From: Neobacillus cucumis
GTDB taxonomy: Bacteria > Bacillota > Bacilli > Bacillales > Cytobacillaceae
Assembly (NCBI RefSeq): GCF_016908975.1
Contig: NZ_JAFBEX010000014.1
Coordinates: forward strand, 1 to 64,000
Reading direction: 5' to 3'
Length of the DNA: 64,000 nt
The notes under the pieces are model-generated. The model did not search any database. It saw nothing but the letters and a program-made list of their open reading frames with translations, and had not been told where the DNA came from. Numbering within the stretch: position 1 is the first letter of the stretch; every line of letters begins with the position of its first letter. Positions 9,391-17,503 of this stretch are shown piece by piece. Position numbers and translations under genes: made by a program.

Positions 9391-9424
9391 AAAAGGCCGG
9401 ATTCGCATCGGAATCCGGCCTTTC
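9391..9424. terminator. Bidirectional terminator between cyclase gene and amt
   Basis: AAAGGCCGGATTC pairs with GAATCCGGCCTTT around the loop GCATCG. T-rich sequence follows on the plus strand and AGTACAGATT on the minus strand. It mainly looks suited to end amt and the opposing cyclase gene. Confidence 0.8.
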
Positions 9425-9425
9425 T

Positions 9426-10742
9426 TTATACTGCTTTTCCTGCTTTGACCTTACTGCTGGCTGGCGGTGCCACCGTAATGCCTGTCGTTTCTTCAAAATT
9501 AAATAAGCTCGTCGGTATATCAGTAAACCTCTCCAGCTCGTTATAAGCCGGTATCCCATGGTACGACATATCCAAGCCTTCGTCTTCCTCTCGCTCCTTG
9601 GCGCGGAACCCAACTGTTTTCTCGCATACTTTCGCCATAAACGTTCCACCCAAGAGTCCCCATACCATAACAACAGCCGCTCCTAATAGCTGGATCAAAA
9701 CAAGTGAAACATGACCGGTTGTTAACAAGCCATCACTCTTATCAAATAATCCAACCGCAATCGTTCCAAAAACACCACCGAAACCATGTACGGCCACCGC
9801 ACCAACCGGATCATCCACCTTTAGATAATCCACTAACAACGTGGCATAAATGACCAAAACGCCACTAATGGCACCAATGATAATAGAGGACCACTCTGAA
9901 ACATACGCACACCCAGCCGTAATCGCTACTAATCCCGCCAATACGCCATTAATCGTCATACTTGGGTCCGCTGTCCCGAACTTCTTCATCGTTAAAAATA
10001 AGGCCACTGTCCCACCGCTCGCTCCTGCAAGCATCGTATTAATCGCAACCGGCGCAAGCTCAGGGCTTGATGCATCCAATGTACTGCCGGCATTAAACGC
10101 AAACCAGCCAAACCATAGAATAAACGCACCAGCCGATGCTAAAGGAATATTACTTGGCGCAAATACATTTGCGCTGCCATCGGAATTAAATCTGCCCTTT
10201 CTTGGTCCAAGCCATTTCGCCATCGCCAATGCAGCAAAACCGCCAACGGCATGAATCGCCGCCGATCCGGAAAAATCTTTAAAACCGATCTTTGCTAACC
10301 AGCCATCAGGATTCCAAATCCAGTGTCCGCTTATTGGATAGATGACAATACAGATGAGTGCTGCTGTCACCACATAGGCTTTGAAATTCATCCGTTCTGC
10401 CACTGCACCTGATATAATCGATATGCTTGCCACCGCAAAACCCATTTGAAAAAGAACAAAAGCGGTACCAGGCAAATGAATCGCAAGATGGATTTTTTCA
10501 GGGCTCCCAAATAAATTGGTTCCAATGATTCCAAAGGCATCCTTACCGAACATGACTCCAAAACCGACCATCCAAAATGCCAAAGCTCCAATCGTTAAGT
10601 CCACGAAAATTTTCATCGTTACATTTACCGCATTTTTTGTTCGAACAAACCCTGCTTCTAGTAAGCTGAATCCACCTTCCATAAACAATACCATTGCCGA
10701 AGCCAAAACAACCCATACTGTATTGATGAACGTCAATTCCAT
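9426..10742 (-). CDS. amt: Ammonium transporter (Amt/NrgA)
   Basis: A 438-residue channel-like ammonium transporter with about eleven membrane segments. Visible signatures are the N-terminal ASAMVLFMEGGFSLLEAGF, the twin pore histidines in AAIHAVGGFAALA and VAVHGFGGVFGT, and GWFAFNAGS. It conducts ammonia at low external ammonium. The C-terminal tail is cytoplasmic and is where GlnK docks in characterised homologues. The ATG overlaps the glnK stop (TAATG) and its ribosome binding site, GGAGGAGGG, lies inside glnK, so the two are translationally coupled. B. subtilis has the order nrgA-nrgB; here the PII gene comes first. Regulation is probably by TnrA/GlnR boxes upstream of glnK. Confidence 0.95.
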   Translation of the reverse strand: MELTFINTVWVVLASAMVLFMEGGFSLLEAGFVRTKNAVNVTMKIFVDLTIGALAFWMVGFGVMFGKDAFGIIGTNLFGSPEKIHLAIHLPGTAFVLFQMGFAVASISIISGAVAERMNFKAYVVTAALICIVIYPISGHWIWNPDGWLAKIGFKDFSGSAAIHAVGGFAALAMAKWLGPRKGRFNSDGSANVFAPSNIPLASAGAFILWFGWFAFNAGSTLDASSPELAPVAINTMLAGASGGTVALFLTMKKFGTADPSMTINGVLAGLVAITAGCAYVSEWSSIIIGAISGVLVIYATLLVDYLKVDDPVGAVAVHGFGGVFGTIAVGLFDKSDGLLTTGHVSLVLIQLLGAAVVMVWGLLGGTFMAKVCEKTVGFRAKEREEDEGLDMSYHGIPAYNELERFTDIPTSLFNFEETTGITVAPPASSKVKAGKAV

Positions 10743-11107
10743 TAAAGTCCCTCCTCCCTTTTCACTAAATCATCAATATCATAATCAAATGTACCCGTCC
10801 GAATGTTATAGGCTTCTAGAATAGGATAAACATAGATTTTCCCATCGCCTTCCTCACCGGTCTGTGCTGCCTTAATAACCGTCTGTATCGTTGCATCGAC
10901 TAAATAATCAGAAAGAACAATTTCAAGTTTTACTTTTGGGTGAAGTGTTACTTGATAATTTTTCCCGCGATAGACACCCTTTGTATCCTTTTGTTTTCCG
11001 CGTCCCACTACCTGTGACACCGTGAAACCTGTTATGCCAAGACTTTTTAATCCCTTAATCGTATCCGTGAGTTTATCTGGTCTAATAATCGCTTCTATTT
11101 TTTTCAT
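10742..11107 (-). CDS. glnK: PII nitrogen-sensing protein (GlnK/NrgB)
   Basis: A 121-residue trimeric PII signal protein. It starts MKKIEAIIRPDKL, has the T-loop with Tyr51 in YRGKNY, the B-loop TGEEGDGKIYVYP, and the C-loop region YNIRTGTFDYD. PII proteins bind ATP/ADP and 2-oxoglutarate and block the Amt channel when nitrogen is plentiful; in B. subtilis NrgB also binds TnrA. Tyr51 is the uridylylation site in proteobacteria but bacilli do not use that modification. First gene of a two-gene operon with amt, overlapping by one base. The ribosome binding site is GGTGGTGATT, and two TnrA/GlnR-type boxes lie 14-53 bases upstream of the start. Confidence 0.95.
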   Translation of the reverse strand: MKKIEAIIRPDKLTDTIKGLKSLGITGFTVSQVVGRGKQKDTKGVYRGKNYQVTLHPKVKLEIVLSDYLVDATIQTVIKAAQTGEEGDGKIYVYPILEAYNIRTGTFDYDIDDLVKREEGL

Positions 11108-11120
11108 GGAATCACCACCA

Positions 11121-11160
11121 TGTTATATTTCCTTACATCAATATGTTAAAATATATAACA
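11121..11160 (-). promoter_or_regulatory. Two tandem TnrA/GlnR boxes over the glnK-amt promoter
   Basis: TGTTAAAATATATAACA (11144-11160) fits all fixed positions of the TnrA consensus TGTNANAWWWTMTNACA. TGTTATATTTCCTTACA (11121-11137) misses one position. Their starts are 23 bp apart, about two helical turns. A minus-strand promoter, TTAACA then 16 bp then TATAAC, runs through both boxes. That placement resembles repression by GlnR more than the upstream activation by TnrA known for B. subtilis nrgAB. Another promoter further upstream is not excluded. Confidence 0.75.
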
Positions 11161-11376
11161 CTTTGCTCCACTACGTCAATTAATATTTTTAACCAATTTT
11201 TAAATTCTGAATTTTTTCACATATTACCCAGAGCGCATCTTAATAAATTCTTAAGTAATGAAGATAATGAAAAACACGCTGCCAATGCTTCGTTTCCTAT
11301 TAAATATCATCATTTATTGAATTAGAACATTTTTTGAATAAGAAAGCAGAAATTATTTCCTGAAATTTATTGAAAG

Positions 11377-11402
11377 CCAACCATTTCGGTTGGTTTTTTT
11401 AC
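11377..11402 (+). terminator. Orphan plus-strand terminator upstream of the amidase gene
   Basis: CCAACC-ATTTC-GGTTGG followed by seven T. No convincing gene precedes it on this strand. The 378-bp gap between glnK and the amidase gene otherwise holds the TnrA/GlnR boxes and a weak 60-codon frame from 11143 that lacks a ribosome binding site and runs through those boxes. It may end a short untranslated RNA. Confidence 0.7.
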
Positions 11403-11440
11403 GTTCCGGGCAATCGTACAAGCCCTTTTGCAAGCTTATC

Positions 11441-11449
11441 CATATATTA
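11441..11449 (+). promoter_or_regulatory. Possible sigma-K -10 element before the amidase gene
   Basis: CATATATTA matches the sigma-K -10 pattern CATANNNTA, 36 bases before the amidase start. The -35 AC is not at the ideal distance. CwlC of B. subtilis is a sigma-K gene, which gives this short match some weight. Confidence 0.35.
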
Positions 11450-11485
11450 ATCTGAAAGACAAATTTTTAATAAGGGGTTGATAGA

Positions 11486-12280
11486 ATGAAGCTTTATTTG
11501 GATCCGGGGCATGGCGGTACTGATCCCGGTGCCCAGGGAAATGGACTAAACGAAAAAGATGTCACACTTGATATTGCTCTTAAATTGCGGACAATCCTTC
11601 TTAATCAGTTTGAAAATATCGATATTAAGATGAGCCGTACATCGGATATTACCAAAGGATTAACCGAGCGCACAAATGAGGCAAACAGCTGGGGAGCCGA
11701 CTATTATTTGGCGATTCATATTAATGCCGGCGGTGGTACTGGATATGAAGATTATATTTATAGTGGTCTATCAGATACGTCTACATCGGCAAAATATCAG
11801 GATATCATTCACGCCGAGGTCCTTAAGCTGAATAGCTTAACCGATCGCGGCCAGAAGAAGGCGAATTTCCATGTGTTACGTGAATCCCATATGCCAGCGC
11901 TTTTATCAGAAAACGGCTTTATTGATAATGCCCATGATGCTACTTTAATGAAACAAAGCAGCTGGCGGCAAAATGTCGCTCAAGGTCATGCCAACGGGCT
12001 TGCCAAAGCCTTTAATCTACCAAAAAAAGCGGTCGATCCTGGGACAGGCACTCTCTATAAAGTAATTGCAGGATCGTTTCAATCAAGAGAAAATGCCGAT
12101 GACCGAGTAACGTATCTATCATCAAAAGGAATTGATTCGTTTGTCGACACCGTGACGATTTCCGGTAAGATCTGGTATCGCGTCCAATCCGGTGCCTACG
12201 GAAACCGGGCAAATGCAGATGACCGTTTAAACGAACTCAAAAAGGCCGGCATAACCGATGCATTTATCATTGCTGAATGA
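11486..12280 (+). CDS. cwlC: Sporulation N-acetylmuramoyl-L-alanine amidase (CwlC-like)
   Basis: Cleaves the amide bond between MurNAc and the stem peptide. Residues 1-175 are an Amidase_3 domain with the zinc ligands in LDPGHGGTDPGA (His) and NEKDVTL (Glu), a further His in AIHINAGGG, and the catalytic Glu in LLSENGFID. Residues about 190-264 hold two SPOR-type repeats (LYKVIAGSF... and WYRVQSGAY...), which bind denuded glycan strands. There is no signal peptide, exactly as in B. subtilis CwlC (255 residues), a mother-cell enzyme that lyses the sporangium wall late in sporulation. The start follows AGGGGTTGATAGA. A sigma-K-like -10 upstream and a terminator downstream fit a single late sporulation gene. 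Confidence 0.88.
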   Translation: MKLYLDPGHGGTDPGAQGNGLNEKDVTLDIALKLRTILLNQFENIDIKMSRTSDITKGLTERTNEANSWGADYYLAIHINAGGGTGYEDYIYSGLSDTSTSAKYQDIIHAEVLKLNSLTDRGQKKANFHVLRESHMPALLSENGFIDNAHDATLMKQSSWRQNVAQGHANGLAKAFNLPKKAVDPGTGTLYKVIAGSFQSRENADDRVTYLSSKGIDSFVDTVTISGKIWYRVQSGAYGNRANADDRLNELKKAGITDAFIIAE

Positions 12281-12299
12281 TTTGAAGAAGTACAAAAAT

Positions 12300-12330
12300 G
12301 TCCTTCCGTAGGTGAAGGACTTTTCTTTAT
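12300..12330 (+). terminator. Terminator of cwlC
   Basis: GTCCTTC (12300-12306) pairs with GAAGGAC (12314-12320) and is followed by TTTTCTTT. Confidence 0.8.
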
Positions 12331-12535
12331 GCGGACACATTGCGCCTTTCCTGGTTGGATTTTGTCCTCATAGACGCTTTATGCGGACAGGCTTCACCTT
12401 TTCTGTTTCAATTCTGTCCTCATGGCCCCTTCATGCGGACAGGCTTCACCCTTTTCTGCTTCAATTTTGTCCTCATGGACGCTTTATGCGGACAGGCTTC
12501 ACCTTTTCTGCTTCAATTCTGTCCTCATGGATCTA
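12331..12535. repeat. 52-bp tandem array A
   Basis: GCGGACA starts at 12331, 12383, 12435 and 12488, giving periods of 52, 52 and 53 bp. Each unit reads TGTCC-N17-GGACA-N25. This spacing is the same as in the much larger array at 18828, although most bases between the arms differ. The frames that cross it are repeat artefacts. Confidence 0.9.
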
Positions 12536-12623
12536 TTTATGAATTTTTTATAACATTTCTTAAATAAGATAACGCTTAAACAATTACCATTTAGAGAAAA
12601 ATAAAACATAACTATTGAAACTT

Positions 12624-12672
12624 TCGTTAAAAACGAATAATATATAAAAGTTGCATTAAAACGTTCGTATTT
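12624..12672 (+). promoter_or_regulatory. Possible degenerate PurR-box pair
   Basis: AAAAACGAATAAT (12629-12641) and inverted AACGTTCGTATTT (12660-12672) each match about 11 of 13 positions of the PurR box AWWWCCGAACWWT. They are in opposite orientation with an 18-bp gap, close to the 16-17 bp used in B. subtilis. TTCGTTAAAAACGAA is also a perfect local inverted repeat. No guanine riboswitch core was found before the permease gene. Confidence 0.4.
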
Positions 12673-12685
12673 TGGAGGTATCCTC

Positions 12686-13987
12686 ATGTTTAGATTGCAA
12701 GAAAATCATACCAATGCAAAAACAGAATTGATGGCTGGAATTACCACCTTCTTTACCATGGTCTACATCGTGGTTGTCAATCCTGTTATCCTATCAGATG
12801 CCGGAGTGCCATTTGAACAAGTCTTTTCAGCCACCATCATTGCCGCTTTAGCCGGAACCCTTTGGATGGGGCTATTCGCTAATTATCCGATTGCGATTGC
12901 ACCGGGGATGGGCTTGAACGCCTACTTCGCTTATTCTGTCGTCGGTACCCATCAGGGAGTCAGCTACCAAACGGCCTTCGCCGCTGTTTTCGTCGCCGGA
13001 CTTATTTTTCTCATCTTATCCCTAACACCTTTCAGGGAAAAATTAATCGAAGCCATTCCTGATAATCTGAAATACGGAATTACCGCCGGAATCGGTTTGT
13101 TTATTGCTTTTATTGGTTTACGTGAAACGAAAATCATTATCGCCAATCCTTCTACTTTAGTTGGTTTAGGTGACCTGCATTCAGCTTCAGCTCTTTTAGC
13201 CATCGTTGGTCTTGCCGTAACGTTGATCTTAATGGTCCTGAGAGTCAACGGGGCATTGTTTTTCGGAATGATTGTAACCGGAGTGATTGCTTTCTTTACA
13301 GGTCAGCTTTCCTTCGATAAAGGATTCATGTCACTTCCATCCCTTCCGGAAGGACTGATGATTACCAATCCGATTACAGCCATTACGGATGTGATCCACC
13401 ACAGCCTTTATGCGGTTGTCTTTTCGTTCATCCTTGTGACGATATTTGATACAACAGGAACGATGATTGGTGTAGCCAATCAAGCTGGCTTAATGAAGGG
13501 TGACAAGCTGCCACGGGCAAGACAGGCCCTTCTGTCAGATTCAATCGCGACCCTTTTCGGCTCTATTTTTGGTACAAGCCCGACCACCGCCTTTATTGAA
13601 TCCACTTCAGGTGTTGCCGCAGGCGGACGGACAGGGTTAACTTCTGTAACAGTTGCCATCTTGTTTATCGTGTCAGCTTTCTTCGGTCCGCTCGTTAGCG
13701 CTGTATCAGGGATTGCTGCGATTACGGCACCTGCGCTAATTATTGTCGGCAGTTTGATGATGGGCAGTATTGCCAAAATTAATTGGAATGAGTTAGATGA
13801 GGCCTTCCCTGCTTTCCTAACCGTTATAAGTATGCCGCTCACTTCCAGCATTTCAACGGGAATTGCCCTCGGCTTTATTAGCTTCCCACTTTTAAAATTA
13901 GTCAGAGGAAAATGGCGTGACATTCATCCTTTGCTTTATGTGTTTGCCATTCTTTTCTTTATTCAATTAGCGTTCCTACAACATTAA
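12686..13987 (+). CDS. pbuG: NCS2 purine permease (hypoxanthine/guanine, PbuG-like)
   Basis: A 433-residue proton-coupled purine base importer of the AzgA/PbuG branch of NCS2 transporters. It has about twelve membrane segments. Signatures include ELMAGITTFFTMVYI near the N-terminus, ANYPIAIAPGMGLNAYFAY in segment 3, FDTTGTMIGVANQAG, and TSPTTAFIESTSGVAAGGRTGL. It brings in hypoxanthine, guanine or adenine for salvage. GGAGGTATCCTC precedes the ATG. It is a single gene with possible PurR boxes just upstream, which fits control by purine supply. Downstream lie an interspersed repeat and a strong terminator shared with the convergent MFS gene. Whether it prefers guanine/hypoxanthine or adenine cannot be decided here. 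Confidence 0.92.
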   Translation: MFRLQENHTNAKTELMAGITTFFTMVYIVVVNPVILSDAGVPFEQVFSATIIAALAGTLWMGLFANYPIAIAPGMGLNAYFAYSVVGTHQGVSYQTAFAAVFVAGLIFLILSLTPFREKLIEAIPDNLKYGITAGIGLFIAFIGLRETKIIIANPSTLVGLGDLHSASALLAIVGLAVTLILMVLRVNGALFFGMIVTGVIAFFTGQLSFDKGFMSLPSLPEGLMITNPITAITDVIHHSLYAVVFSFILVTIFDTTGTMIGVANQAGLMKGDKLPRARQALLSDSIATLFGSIFGTSPTTAFIESTSGVAAGGRTGLTSVTVAILFIVSAFFGPLVSAVSGIAAITAPALIIVGSLMMGSIAKINWNELDEAFPAFLTVISMPLTSSISTGIALGFISFPLLKLVRGKWRDIHPLLYVFAILFFIQLAFLQH

Positions 13988-13993
13988 AAGACC

Positions 13994-14112
13994 AAAAGCG
14001 TAAGCGCCTTGAACAGCCCCGACAAGCATAAGACGCTCAGGGAAAGAAGGCGTTCTTTGACTTCATTCCCTGAGTGGCTTATGCTTGTCGGGGCTAGGCG
14101 CTGGAGCTAGAC
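13994..14112. repeat. Interspersed GCGCC-type mosaic repeat, copy 2
   Basis: A compact copy bounded by AAGCGTAAGCGCC and GGCGCTGGAGCTAGAC. GCCCCGACAAGCATAAG pairs with the inverted CTTATGCTTGTCGGGGC, and an inner GAAGGCG hairpin sits in the loop, so the whole element can fold into one long hairpin. Confidence 0.9.
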
Positions 14113-14118
14113 GAAAAA

Positions 14119-14158
14119 AGAGGAAGGATTTCGTCTTGAAATCCTTCCTCTTTTTTTA
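14119..14158. terminator. Strong bidirectional terminator
   Basis: AGAGGAAGGATTT pairs with AAATCCTTCCTCT around CGTCTTG, with T-runs on both strands. It ends pbuG and the convergent MFS gene, whose stop codon lies in the T-run. Confidence 0.92.
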
Positions 14159-15424
14159 TGCTGGTAATTCACTTGGCTGTTCTGCCTCTTGATGCTTTTC
14201 TTTAATAAAGATTCCGCCAATGAGCCCCATTAACGAGAAAATAACGGGAATGAGAAACCCATAATGATAACCGATGCTTGCTGATGCTGTGTGAAAATGG
14301 TCTAATACTTTACCAAAAATACTTGGGAGGAGCACCGCACTTAAAAAGCCCCCCGTATTGGCAAAGCCCGAAACGACACCCACTTCCTTGATATCAAACG
14401 ATTTCCGAACCACTGCAAAAGTTAAAGAACTAGAGCCATTCCCATACCCAATCAATAAGAAAATAATGACAAGCAGATAATAGGGCGGCTTGCCGGTATA
14501 AAATAACACCAACCAGCTAATAAACGCTATCACATGAACAATCACAAATGGTTTCTTAATGGAACCAAACCGGCTTGAGATCCAGCTTGTCAGCGGTGCC
14601 CCAACAAGAGCACCCACCAGACCAATCATCACCAGCTGACTGGACTGTGAACGTGTCATATCATAGACATGCATGCCATAAGGAACAGCCCAGGAGCCGA
14701 TAAACCCAACGTAAGTACCCACTAGACCAAAGTGGCAGAAGAACGCGGCCCAGGCCTGACGGCTTGAAAAAATCCGCCGTAATACTACCATTGTTTTTTC
14801 ACGAGGCGCCTTTTGCTTCATTTTCATAGCATCCGTCTTAAACAGCTGCTTGGACTTTTTTTCAAGAACGTAATAAAGCAATAGTGCACTTAATACTAAG
14901 ATGATTCCAATAATAAAAAAGGGTGTACGCCAGCCTGTTACCGAAATCCACGCCGAAAAAGGTACGGTGGCGAGCAGAAATCCTGCGCTTCCGGCCATCC
15001 CTGCTATTCCGAGTAAACCAACAAACTCTTTGACCTTAAACCATTGACTTAAAATCAATACGAGATTCACCCAAATGGTGGCATCCCCCAGTCCTGCCAA
15101 TAATCTTGCCACAAGAAGAAAATACTCATTTGGAGCAAGACTGTATATAAGCGTGCCAATCCCGTTGAGTAAAGTACCAATAATAAGGAAGAAATTGGGC
15201 CCAAACCGGTCGGACAAAATGCCAATTGGGATTTGAAAACCTGCATAGGCCAAAAACTGTATGCTTGTCAACAAACCAATCATCGACGCTGTCAAACTGA
15301 ACTCTTTCATCAACTGGTCAGAAATTAACCCTGGTGCTGTCCGCTGACTAACAATTAAAAAATACGTAAACAACACCGAAGCAAAAACGACCCACCTAAA
15401 CTTGCTTGTTTGTTTTTCCACCAT
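14156..15424 (-). CDS. MFS transporter, organophosphate/sugar-acid type
   Basis: A 422-residue major facilitator with twelve hydrophobic segments. The loop 2-3 signature appears as GILSDRFGPNF, and VSQRTAPGLISDQLMKEF in the first extracellular region is typical of the GlpT/hexuronate-like branch. A basic loop (KKSKQLFKTDAMKMKQKAPREK) separates the two six-helix halves. The substrate cannot be read from sequence. The start is an ATG after AGGAGTAGAGA. It is not in an operon: convergent with pbuG and divergent from alaR. The divergent gap of about 300 bp holds a partial interspersed repeat. Confidence 0.85.
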   Translation of the reverse strand: MVEKQTSKFRWVVFASVLFTYFLIVSQRTAPGLISDQLMKEFSLTASMIGLLTSIQFLAYAGFQIPIGILSDRFGPNFFLIIGTLLNGIGTLIYSLAPNEYFLLVARLLAGLGDATIWVNLVLILSQWFKVKEFVGLLGIAGMAGSAGFLLATVPFSAWISVTGWRTPFFIIGIILVLSALLLYYVLEKKSKQLFKTDAMKMKQKAPREKTMVVLRRIFSSRQAWAAFFCHFGLVGTYVGFIGSWAVPYGMHVYDMTRSQSSQLVMIGLVGALVGAPLTSWISSRFGSIKKPFVIVHVIAFISWLVLFYTGKPPYYLLVIIFLLIGYGNGSSSLTFAVVRKSFDIKEVGVVSGFANTGGFLSAVLLPSIFGKVLDHFHTASASIGYHYGFLIPVIFSLMGLIGGIFIKEKHQEAEQPSELPA

Positions 15425-15626
15425 TCTCTACTCCTGTAGCTAGAATTTATTTTCCTATTATACTCCTATTTTTCAATAAAATTTTACTAATTTTTCATGT
15501 GCGCGCTTCCATTTTAAAAAATAATGATATAGTCTTAGAAAATGAATTTGCTTTCAGAAAAATACAAAATTTTTTTCAACATTGCGTGACAGACACCACA
15601 AATAGGATTAAAATCATCATTAAGTG

Positions 15627-15695
15627 AGAAAAGCGGAGCGCTCTTGGACAAGGGCACAGGATGAAGACAAGTCCCTCGGCGCTTGAGCTAAACTA
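15627..15695. repeat. Partial GCGCC-type mosaic repeat, copy 3
   Basis: A shortened copy: GAAAAGCGGAGCGCTCTTGG at one end and CGGCGCTTGAGCTAAAC at the other, with a GGACAAGGG/CAAGTCC core. It sits 40 bp before the alaR ribosome binding site. The rest of the 15425-15733 gap shows nothing I can name. Confidence 0.6.
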
Positions 15696-15733
15696 TAAAT
15701 AAAGTCCAAAGAAAGCAATAGGAGGATATCCAC

Positions 15734-16240
15734 ATGCAACTTAGCACTGAGGAAATTGAAATTTTAAAAATCATTGAAGAAAATCATAAATTACCTGTAG
15801 AATCGATCGCCTTAATGGCGATGTGCAGTGAAGAAACTGTTAAATCGACGATTGAAAAATTAGAGCAATCCCAAATCATTATCAGCTATCCAACTTTAAT
15901 CGACTGGAGCAAAGTTGAAGGCCAGGAAAATGTCATCGCCATGATCGATGTCAAAGTGACGCCAAAACGCGGCGTCGGCTTTGATGAGGTAGCACAGCGA
16001 ATTAGCAAATTCCCTGAGGTATCATCGCTTTACCTCATGTCAGGTGCTTACGACCTGTCCATTACGGTCGAAGGAAGATCGATGATCCAAATTTCTAAAT
16101 TTGTATCGGAAAAATTATCGACGATTGAAAATGTCATCTCAACAACGACTCATTTCATGTTAAAAAAATACAAACATGATGGGGTTATTTTTGAAGAAGA
16201 AAATGATGATAAAGATCGCAGGATGGTGGTTACACCATGA
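15734..16240 (+). CDS. alaR: Lrp/AsnC-family regulator (AlaR-like)
   Basis: A 168-residue feast/famine regulator. Residues 1-60 hold an AsnC-type helix-turn-helix (VESIALMAMCSEETVKSTIEKLE). Residues about 65-150 form the RAM ligand-binding domain (VIAMIDVKVTPKRGVGFDEVAQRI, LYLMSGAYDLSITVEG). In B. subtilis AlaR (YugG) activates the next gene, alaT, in response to alanine. The same order is found here. AGGAGG precedes the ATG. Its stop overlaps the aminotransferase start (ATGA), so the pair is co-translated. Confidence 0.88.
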   Translation: MQLSTEEIEILKIIEENHKLPVESIALMAMCSEETVKSTIEKLEQSQIIISYPTLIDWSKVEGQENVIAMIDVKVTPKRGVGFDEVAQRISKFPEVSSLYLMSGAYDLSITVEGRSMIQISKFVSEKLSTIENVISTTTHFMLKKYKHDGVIFEEENDDKDRRMVVTP

Positions 16241-17454
16241 GGCACGAGCATGCCCACTATCTATCCCAAACAGCCAAAGAACTACAGCCATCAGGGATTA
16301 GGAAATTTTTCGACCTCGCTGCCAGCATGGAGGGTGTTATATCACTAGGGGTTGGCGAACCAGATTTCACCACCCCATGGAGTATTCGTGAAGCAACCAT
16401 TCTTTCTCTCGAACAAGGCTACACTTCTTATACTGCAAACGCGGGATTACTCGAATTACGAGAAGAAATTACGAACTATTTGAGTACAAGATTTGGCGTA
16501 GAGTACAGTCCAAAAAATCAAGTAATCGTCACGATTGGAGCAAGCCAGGGAATCGACCTCGCTTTCCGCGCGATTTTAAATCAAGGCGATGAAGTGTTGA
16601 TTGTCGAGCCTGCCTTTGTCTCTTATGGCCCATTAGTAGCAATTGCCGGCGGGAAACCTGTTCCAGTTTCCACCTCTCCCGTGAACGGATTTAAAGTAAC
16701 ACCTGAACAAATCGAGGCGGCGATTACACCAAAAACAAAAGCGATTCTTTTGTGCTCGCCTAACAATCCGACCGGCAGTATGCTAACCAGGGAAGAGCTT
16801 GTCGAAATCGCCAACGTGATCAAGAAGCACGACTTACTGGTGGTCTCGGATGAGATTTATGCAGAGCTTTCTTATGACGAAGAGTTTTGCAGTGTGGCCG
16901 CGATGGAAGGTATGTATGAGCGGACCATTCTCATTAATGGTTTTTCCAAAGGCTTTGCGATGACCGGCTGGAGATTAGGCTTCCTAGCAGGACCAGTGGA
17001 ATTTGTGGAAGTGATGTTAAAAATCCATCAGTATACAACGATGTGTGCCCCGCATATGCTTCAGCATGGCGCCATTGAGGCGCTTCGGAATACGTATGAT
17101 GAAGTTATCTCGATGCGCAACAGCTATCGCCGGAGACGGAATTATATGGTGCAGACCCTGAACCAGATGGGTCTTGATTGCCATACGCCTGGAGGCGCCT
17201 TTTATGTATTCCCATCGATTCGCGCAACTGGCTTAAGCTCTGAACAGTTTGCCGAGGAACTGTTGATGCAGGAAAAAGTGGCGGTTGTACCGGGTCATGT
17301 GTTTGGTGAAAGCGGTGAGGGTTATATTCGCTGCAGTTACGCTGCTTCTATGACGCAGCTGCAGGAAGCAATGAAACGGATTCAGCGCTTTATTGAGTCA
17401 AAAGGCGTTTATACTGCCGCAAATGCACAAGCAAGTAAGGTTGAGGTAGAATAA
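16237..17454 (+). CDS. alaT: Class I/II aminotransferase (alanine transaminase, AlaT-like)
   Basis: A 405-residue PLP enzyme of fold type I. Substrate and cofactor signatures are GVGEPDFTTP, SPNNPTGSML (Asn contacting PLP), VVSDEIYAEL (Asp-x-x-Tyr) and NGFSKGFAMTGWRLGF with the Schiff-base lysine. It probably moves amino groups between alanine/glutamate and pyruvate/2-oxoglutarate; aspartate-type activity is possible in this subgroup. Compared with B. subtilis AlaT (about 386 residues) it has a short extra C-terminal tail (SKGVYTAANAQASKVEVE). It overlaps alaR by four bases, uses a ribosome binding site inside alaR, and is followed by a terminator. Confidence 0.88.
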   Translation: MRHEHAHYLSQTAKELQPSGIRKFFDLAASMEGVISLGVGEPDFTTPWSIREATILSLEQGYTSYTANAGLLELREEITNYLSTRFGVEYSPKNQVIVTIGASQGIDLAFRAILNQGDEVLIVEPAFVSYGPLVAIAGGKPVPVSTSPVNGFKVTPEQIEAAITPKTKAILLCSPNNPTGSMLTREELVEIANVIKKHDLLVVSDEIYAELSYDEEFCSVAAMEGMYERTILINGFSKGFAMTGWRLGFLAGPVEFVEVMLKIHQYTTMCAPHMLQHGAIEALRNTYDEVISMRNSYRRRRNYMVQTLNQMGLDCHTPGGAFYVFPSIRATGLSSEQFAEELLMQEKVAVVPGHVFGESGEGYIRCSYAASMTQLQEAMKRIQRFIESKGVYTAANAQASKVEVE

Positions 17455-17470
17455 TATAAGATACATAAGA

Positions 17471-17503
17471 AATGACGTGTGGATAGGCACACGTCATTTT
17501 TTT
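17471..17503. terminator. Terminator between alaT and convergent membrane gene
   Basis: AATGACGTGT pairs with ACACGTCATT around GGATAGGC, followed by seven T on the plus strand. Confidence 0.9.

Noticed and set aside
11143..11325. 60-codon plus-strand frame between glnK and cwlC
   Set aside because: No ribosome binding site; it begins at the TnrA box and reads like AT-rich noncoding DNA.
12540..12685. Guanine riboswitch before the purine permease
   Set aside because: The conserved purine-riboswitch loops were not found; only degenerate PurR-like boxes were.
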